Source: Adenophora triphylla var. japonica (lineage: Eukaryota > Streptophyta > Magnoliopsida > Asterales > Campanulaceae). From it: a DNA stretch of 64,000 nucleotides. A program made the position numbers and the translations under genes. Positions 58,901-64,000 of this stretch are shown here, one piece after another; the stretch's first letter is position 1; each line of letters starts with the position of its first letter. Below the pieces are notes generated by a model, which was not told where the DNA came from, ran no database searches, and worked only from the letters and a program-made list of their open reading frames with translations. The stretch is from NCBI GenBank assembly GCA_022495995.1, contig JAFEMH010001470.1, forward strand, positions 404,897 to 468,896, written 5' to 3'.

Positions 58901-61900
58901 TCAACCCATGCTTGCTTGTCATCAGAATTGATCTCATTATCAATACCACCAGTTTCTTGATTTTCATCATCTCTATTTAATTCCTCAAGGAGACTATCCC
59001 CAGTACTTCCTGATCCAATGGGATTCCCACCAGTTCCACCAGTAAGCATGGTCACCACACATTTGATGGTATCTTTTCTCCCTCTCAAATACTCCCTTAT
59101 TGGTTCACCAACTGCTTCAAGAAAAATGCCTGCTGGATCTATTGTTCGAAGTGCTTTAATAGTTGAAACATATTGGTGCAAGATGTCATTTGTTGATGCA
59201 CCAGCTGTCAGCAAACGATATCGTAATGCAGAGATAAATGAATCAACAAGCTTTGAATGCTGTCCAGTGAATTCAAGACACTCTTTCAGGTCTTCAATAG
59301 CAGGAGAGCTGTAAATAGATAACAGTAAATGGAATTGATTAATCAACAGCTTAATGGTTGGAATGTAGAAATAAAACAGTCAATAGCCAAACTATTAGTT
59401 TATTTACTTAAACAAATCATATATGTCAAGAATTGTTTTCTGAATAACTATATTTAGATATGTAAGTCTCTGTGAATATATGGCAAAAGTAAAAAAGTGA
59501 ATCAGCGCAGATTTGAATCACCTCCATAACTACTCAAACATAATTGAAAATACAGAAATACAAAAAGAAAGAGGAAGAAGATCCAAATAAAATAAAGCAC
59601 AACAAAAAAAAAGAATGAATCACCTGTCAGGATAATCCACAATAATGTCAAAGAGTTTTGCGATACGCAAATCCTGCAATGTTTCATAAGCAAAATACTC
59701 TAGCCGTAACTGCCATCTAACGATTCCTTCTGAGGGAGTACGAGATCCAGTGCCGCATGAAGACGGGCTTAGTGCCAAAGGTGATTTCTGACGGGAAGGT
59801 GGACTTACATCACTAACAGCCTCACCAAGAAAAGTAAGAAGCGCAAGCAAAAACTGGAGAGGCACAGCCTGCACAATTTACCTCTCAACATTATTATCAC
59901 ATCCATTTGTGCCAAGATTGACTTATACTCCCTCCGCCCCATCCGAATTAGGACATATTTCCATTTTGGGTGTCCCGCTCTAAATAGGACAACCCCAATA
60001 TGGAAATGTTCTATTTAATGGGACCCACTTTTACACTCACAACAACTTTCCACTCATTATTCTCTACCTCACTTTCTCTCTCTTACCCCACTTTTCATAC
60101 TCACAACACCTATTTCACTAACACTTTTCCTTAATCCCTGTGCTCAACTCAAAAATCCTATTTCGAGCGGGACGGAGGGAGTATTTATTATATATTTTTA
60201 CATAAAGAGTTTAATACTTTTTGACAATAGTAAATTTTGGAAACAATCAAATTGACCATCAAACATCGGGAATTGCAAACTAAACATAGTACGAATAATT
60301 ACATTATAGAAAGTGATTGCTAGTTAAGAGCTCCCAACATTTAGCAAATGATGTCCAAAGCCCTTTAATTTATCCTAATTCATCCATCTAACAATAACCT
60401 GTGAATTTAATAACCATTCATCACTATCATGATGCATGTGAAGGACGCATAACCACTTAGATAACTGGGATATGTAAATTACTTTATTATTCAATAACTC
60501 CACTTTGTAAACTTCTCTTATCCAAAATTAGTACTTTGATTATACCCTTTGATGGATTACACATTTAAGAAATAGGTCCACCACCCCGCCCCGGAAAATT
60601 TAAACACATACTAATATTTGTACAGTAGCCATATCTACTTTTCTGAATCTGTGAGGCAGGTGACAGTTATTGTAAAATGGAGGGAGTAAAAGTCTTAAGA
60701 GGAAAATGAGCAGTGGTAGCATGGGAAAAAATATCAACCTGTATCCAACCTTTAATAGAATCCAAAACAGAACTCCTGTAATCATCACCAGCCAGATGAT
60801 GAACTTTAGCCTGCAATAAAAATGGAGAAAAACTTAAAATCACCAATAAGAGAAAAATATGGAGGTGGGTGACGTCCTACTGTTTATTATGTATGAAATT
60901 GATATATTTTTGTAAATTGGTCTCAATTTGTTTTGTGCTATACAGAGTTTTCAAAAACAGATGCAAGTTAGATTGCAACTTTTGGGAGTACCAAGAGATG
61001 CTGAACAAAACCCCCCGTAATATAGCGGTAATTACCTTTAAAAGCAAGAATATAGCAGAAGCATAGGCATCTTCAGTCATAGATGCAAATCCAAGATTTC
61101 TGAGATCACGAACTATGATTCCAATGTTCTTCACCAACTTGTTCTCAAAATTGCTTTTCTCCTCCTTGCATCCATATATATCCATGAATCCAGTTCTGTT
61201 GGGAGATTTATTTTTTTCATCTAGATCCATGTCATCTTTATCTTCTGATTCATTGTCATCTTCGGAATCTCCAGCCATTATTGTACTTAACTCCTCCAGT
61301 CTCCCCTTAAAGTACCAGTGGAGTACCTCTGAAAACATTAATAAGAAGCAAAGTTAATTACAAAAGCAAAATGTACTTCTTGAAATGTGATTCTTAGTAA
61401 ACACTAAATATATGAAAGAAAAAGGTTATAGGAAAAATAAACTCGAACTCGCATTACCATTACCATGAATCAGAAGTTTTAGGTACGGGGGGGGAAATGT
61501 AGAGATCTCAGGGAGGTGTGATGTTTGTCTCGAAGAGTTTTATTTACTTTTACAAATCTGAATGTATATCAATTAATTTCCCTCATAAAAATCATTCATG
61601 GTCCCAAGAAGTTCTTCCACAGAGTATCTTGCGCTTGTAGTAACATTCGGAAGTTTAAAACTAGAAATCTTATTGTGGTGAAGAAAGCTACTACATCCAG
61701 CTCTTGAACAATGATATCAAAAATATGTTGTAAAGAGTAGAGGGTGAAGGGGATGAATAATCAACATGGACCACTCATTTAAAGTAGCAGGCCACACACT
61801 AGCAAAGTGATTGGCCAATATCATCGCCCCTTCATGCACTGTAAGCAAAGTTATACATGCACCATGTGATTTACAAGTTTACCAACTTCAAGATGTAGAA

Positions 61901-63037
61901 GTTGGACATGAGAAGCTGCCAGCTTTTTTGGATACAAATATAAAACAAGACTAAGCACTTAGTTTATTACTTCCAAAGATGATAAGTATAATTGAATAAC
62001 AAACATATTTGCATACACATACCAGTAAAATGCCGAGGAGGGTGGTCATTAGAGTTGAAGAGACAATAAGTTGGTATTTAGAAAATAGATGGTTTCTTTT
62101 CACATCCGAGGCGTTCTCTCCCTCTGCTGTACTATCTTTATACGATTTTAAAGCATGAACCAGCATTGACAAACACTTCTCCTGATACCGTTTTACCAAA
62201 GACATCTCTTCCAAAGCTTTATACAGTATTTTCTGAATCTTGTTCTCTTGAATCTGATCCAAACAAATGAATTTAAGATGCAAAATACATATATGTGCAG
62301 GTGAGAGTTCCATACTATAAGAGCTTTGTTTTTTCCCATCGTGGAAGAAAAAAGAAAAGGAAGGAAAGTACCAATTTGATGAAGTAACTTGTGATTAAAA
62401 TGCGCATCTTCTATAACAGTGTTGTTATTGATGTTGTCGATCAAGTGATACTCCCTCCGTCCCAAAATGAATGTCCACAAAAATTCAAATTTGCTCTTGA
62501 TCAAAAGTAAATTTGAACATTTTTGGACATTCATTTTGGGACCGAGGACTGAGGGAGTACTATTTAAAGCTTCACTGAAAGAAAAATAGCATGCAAATGG
62601 CAAACTGGAGTTCATGAACTATCATGAGAATAAGGAGAAAATCACTATCAACAAAACATGTATATTCAGATAACTGCGGAAGTGAAATACTTTATATATG
62701 TGTAGCTCGTAATATCATGTTCTACTATCATGAATCAAAAGACTGTCAAGCATTATAGGATGTATTTGGTTGGGGTAAGCGTCAAACCCACATACATGTT
62801 TGTTACTACTTGTTTCACGAGCTGCAACATTTCCGTAAGAATCAAAATGCCTCCAAAACTTAGGTGTTTCATTTTTCTCAAATATTAATTAAACAGGTAT
62901 ACACAATAAAGTATGTTGAACAGTTTTTGAAGCATCAAACCACATACATGTTTGTCACTTGTTTCAAGCGCTGCAACATTTCTGTAAGAATCAAAATGCC
63001 TCCAAAACTTTGGTGCTCCATTTTTCTCAAATATTTC
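49952..63037 (-). CDS. APC2: Anaphase-promoting complex subunit 2 (APC2), 5' end outside window
   Basis: Fifteen exons: 63037-62948, 62253-62023, 61328-61036, 60810-60739, 59868-59624, 59308-58892, 58781-58580, 58445-58331, 58194-58112, 56836-56717, 56608-56520, 56408-56327, 55243-55055, 50226-50158, 50074-49952. They encode about 806 residues of APC2, the cullin scaffold that with APC11 forms the ubiquitin-ligase core degrading cyclins and securin. Landmarks are LRLEYFAYETLQDLRIAKLF, STIKALRTIDPAGIFLEAVG, YRVMLAEKLLNKTDYDID (cullin homology), RINFWISK (winged helix) and the end SFLSGLVSEEKLELRDGMYF. The first 60 or so residues must lie beyond 64000. All phases agree except exon 62253-62023, which is one base short: 231 bases where phase needs 232. 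Introns hold at least nine MITEs; one is 4.8 kb. If the deletion is real this copy is disabled; it may be an assembly error. Confidence 0.93.
51005..51170. repeat. Imperfect 85-base tandem pair in APC2 intron
   Basis: ATACATGAGAAAATA... followed by GAGAATT(C/T)GAGAAGGGA and CAG(G/A)TGGGAGCAA occurs twice, at about 51005-51085 and 51090-51170. A partial third match (ACAGATGGGAGCAAATG) lies near 50930. It is not coding. Confidence 0.7.
52484..53211. mobile_element. Tourist/PIF-Harbinger-like MITE, 728 bp
   Basis: The ends CCGTTTGTTTC and GAAACAAACGG form the terminal repeat and the trinucleotide TTA is duplicated at 52481-52483 and 53212-53214. Removing the element restores GCATTTAATTGCC of the tandem unit it sits in. 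The interior is packed with GGAAAATGTTTTCC-type palindromes and a long AT microsatellite. Confidence 0.85.
52808..52998. repeat. (TAA)n and (AT)n microsatellite
   Basis: A TAA/TAAAA run of about 125 bases passes into an AT dinucleotide run of about 65 bases inside the Tourist-like MITE. The 74-codon frame across it is an artefact of the repeat. Confidence 0.95.
53857..54111. mobile_element. Foldback Stowaway-like MITE in APC2 intron
   Basis: CTCCCTCAGTCCCGAAATGC and the reversed end CTCCCTCCGTCCCGTAATGA, each leading to TCCTACTTTTT, with TA flanks. The arms remain complementary through TTGTTATTACTTTG, so most of the element can fold. Confidence 0.9.
54320..54577. mobile_element. Foldback Stowaway-like MITE in APC2 intron
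   Basis: CTCCCTCGGTTCCGGAGAGA and reversed CTCCCTGCGCTCCGGAAAGA lead into ATAACTC and ATAGTCTC. The arms pair again through CAATTGAACTTTGA and its complement. TA flanks both ends. Confidence 0.88.
55317..55515. mobile_element. Diverged Stowaway-like MITE in APC2 intron
   Basis: TACTCTCTCCGTCCCAAAAATA on the left and GGGGGAAGGAGGGAGAA on the right are the remains of the termini. Inner arms GGCCCCCATTT and GGGGGCCATAG pair. The right flanking TA is lost. Confidence 0.65.
55684..55849. mobile_element. Short foldback Stowaway-like MITE in APC2 intron
   Basis: CTCCCTCTGTCCCAAAATGA and reversed CTCCCTCCATCCTAAAATGA, each followed by TAGTC, with TA flanks. Length 166 bases. Confidence 0.88.
57157..57443. 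mobile_element. Stowaway-like MITE in APC2 intron
   Basis: The termini CTCCCTCCGTCCCACCTCAA are identical on both arms and extend to ACC-GA. TA flanks both ends. The body has the CTCATTCTCTC and ACTCACAACAC blocks twice. Confidence 0.93.
59936..60183. mobile_element. Stowaway-like MITE in APC2 intron
   Basis: CTCCCTCCGCCCCATCCGAA and reversed CTCCCTCCGTCCCGCTCGAA both run to TTAGGA or ATAGGA. TA flanks both ends. Body as in the 34080 copy. Confidence 0.92.
62449..62559. mobile_element. Minimal foldback Stowaway-like MITE, 111 bp
   Basis: CTCCCTCCGTCCCAAAATGA at the left is mirrored by TCATTTTGGGACCGAGGACTGAGGGAG at the right, which has a small insertion. The arms then pair through ATGTCCA and AATTTG. 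It is little more than two arms joined, and sits in an APC2 intron. Confidence 0.92.
62779..62886 (-). pseudogene. Duplicated APC2 exon without splice acceptor
   Basis: This segment copies 62932-63036, the first recognised APC2 exon and its donor. On the minus strand it reads IFEKNETPKFWRHFDSYGN then VAARETSSNKH with the same donor CAT-GTATGTGG. It has no stop but an extra codon and several replacements, and the AG acceptor is replaced by TTAATTA, so it is unlikely to be spliced as a cassette exon. Confidence 0.85.
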
Positions 63038-63156
63038 CTGTGCATAACATCAGGCATAATGTAATTAAACTAAAAGACAAAATATTCATCAGAAAGTATC
63101 TCTAAAGGCCACCAGTAATTATACAACGCAGTTCAACAAAATAGGTGACAATGAAA

Positions 63157-63348
63157 TTACCAGATAACTTCAATACTATGACTGTCATTAAGATATCTGT
63201 TCGTGGCTGCATAATATAACCATTTAACTTCATCAAACTCCTCATTAAACAGTATGCCCGGTCTAATTTCCTTTGTACTTTCTACTATTTGTTTATCATC
63301 GGGTTGGCAGTCAACATTTTTGTATCGCCGAATCACTCCATCACAACA
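63157..63348 (-). other. Open stretch of unknown origin in APC2 intron
   Basis: This minus-strand stretch of 63 codons has no start codon. It contains IRPGILFNEEFDEVKWLYYA followed by ATNRY, which faintly resembles the first motif of FAR1/MULE-type DNA-binding domains (G-x-F, fY-x-YA). It could be a transposon remnant or chance. It does not match the APC2 N-terminus as I know it. Confidence 0.25.
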
Positions 63349-63608
63349 ATTTCAGAAGCATCTCCTAAATCTTAAATCATTCCATCATTTTGCAAATCTA
63401 GACTCATTTCATCATTATGCTATCTAGACCTGGGCTCATTTTTTGACCCATTTTGCAGTGATGTAATACATCTGATGCGTATGTTTGTGCATGTTTGTGA
63501 GTGTGAGATCTTCTATAGTTCTACACCAAAACTAAATGTCCACCACAGCACTCCAAAGGCAAACTTCTAGATCACAATGTTACAAGTAATGGAGTCTTTA
63601 CAAAAATA

Positions 63609-64000
63609 TACTCCCTCCATCAATTAATGAGTGAATTTTCCAAAAAAAAAATCCCTAAAATGAGTGCCTATGTTCTAGTCAAGTTACAAAAGTCACCTTA
63701 TATAGCATCTTTCTAATTTTCACTTCCAACAAGTAGTGTGTTTGTTAAGGTATTTATGTATATGTACCAGTAAAAAATGTTTAAAAAGTCAACATCCTTA
63801 GTTTCCTTGGAAACCTAAAACTGTGCACTCAAGCTTGGGACTCGGGAGTGCAATACTACTATGGCCACCCTGCCTTGACCGAGGCGCACGGTGGCCACCC
63901 CATAGACTCATGAATAATATTTTATCTTTTCTCCGCGATAGAACGCCAAATCAATATGGCTAAATTGGGAACATACAAAGCTTAAATTGAGAAATATGAT
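63609..64000. other. Truncated MITE end and unassigned intron sequence
   Basis: TACTCCCTCCATCAATTAAT at 63609 is a left-type Stowaway end without a visible partner. The rest, to the window edge, shows no exon I can assign to APC2. Confidence 0.4.

Overview
The window is nuclear DNA of a flowering plant, most likely a eudicot. It is AT-rich, its genes have short GT-AG introns, and the proteins are plant-specific or plant-like: a Casparian strip membrane protein, a lumenal PsbQ-like NDH subunit, a CYP704C-type P450 and a NAP-type NAC factor. It is crowded with plant transposons of almost every class. I cannot name the genus from sequence alone.

Layout. 1-3.1 kb is geneless, with a G-rich tandem repeat and a 51-bp tandem array. 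3.1-15.9 kb is one nested insertion: a hAT DNA transposon (8-bp target duplication CCTTGAAC) whose transposase reads on the minus strand, split inside its BED zinc finger by an 8.9-kb Gypsy LTR retrotransposon (5-bp duplication ATTAA). 16.7-23.3 kb is a minus-strand Copia element with 476-bp LTRs that look identical and a broken coding region; it sits at the edge of a nested pair of Stowaway-like MITEs.

From 24.9 kb the window is genic: CASP (+, 3 exons), PsbQ-like PNSL (-, 2 exons), Mpo1-like/DUF962 (+, 4 exons), CYP704C-type P450 (-, 6 exons), NAP-type NAC (-, 3 exons), a TPR-SET protein (-, one exon) and most of APC2, the cullin subunit of the anaphase-promoting complex (-, 15 exons recognised, 5' end beyond the window). 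These genes are not a pathway cluster; they are ordinary neighbours separated by transposon-filled gaps.

The gaps and the APC2 introns hold more than 20 Stowaway-like MITEs with TA ends and CTCCCTCCGTCCC termini, some nested three deep. There is also a Helitron whose exact boundaries are proved because removing it restores an in-frame Copia RNase H, a tRNA-type SINE with a 16-bp target duplication, and a Tourist-like MITE inside an amplified MITE array.

The most informative signals are not a new pathway but genome-dynamics events that can be read base by base: two LTR elements with young ends and dead coding regions, a zinc finger cut in two, and three local tandem duplications in genes (PNSL last exon, P450 intron 1, APC2 exon). 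APC2 also carries an apparent one-base deletion that breaks splice phase. Exon boundaries were placed by eye from reading frame, splice sites and remembered family sequence, with no alignment run.
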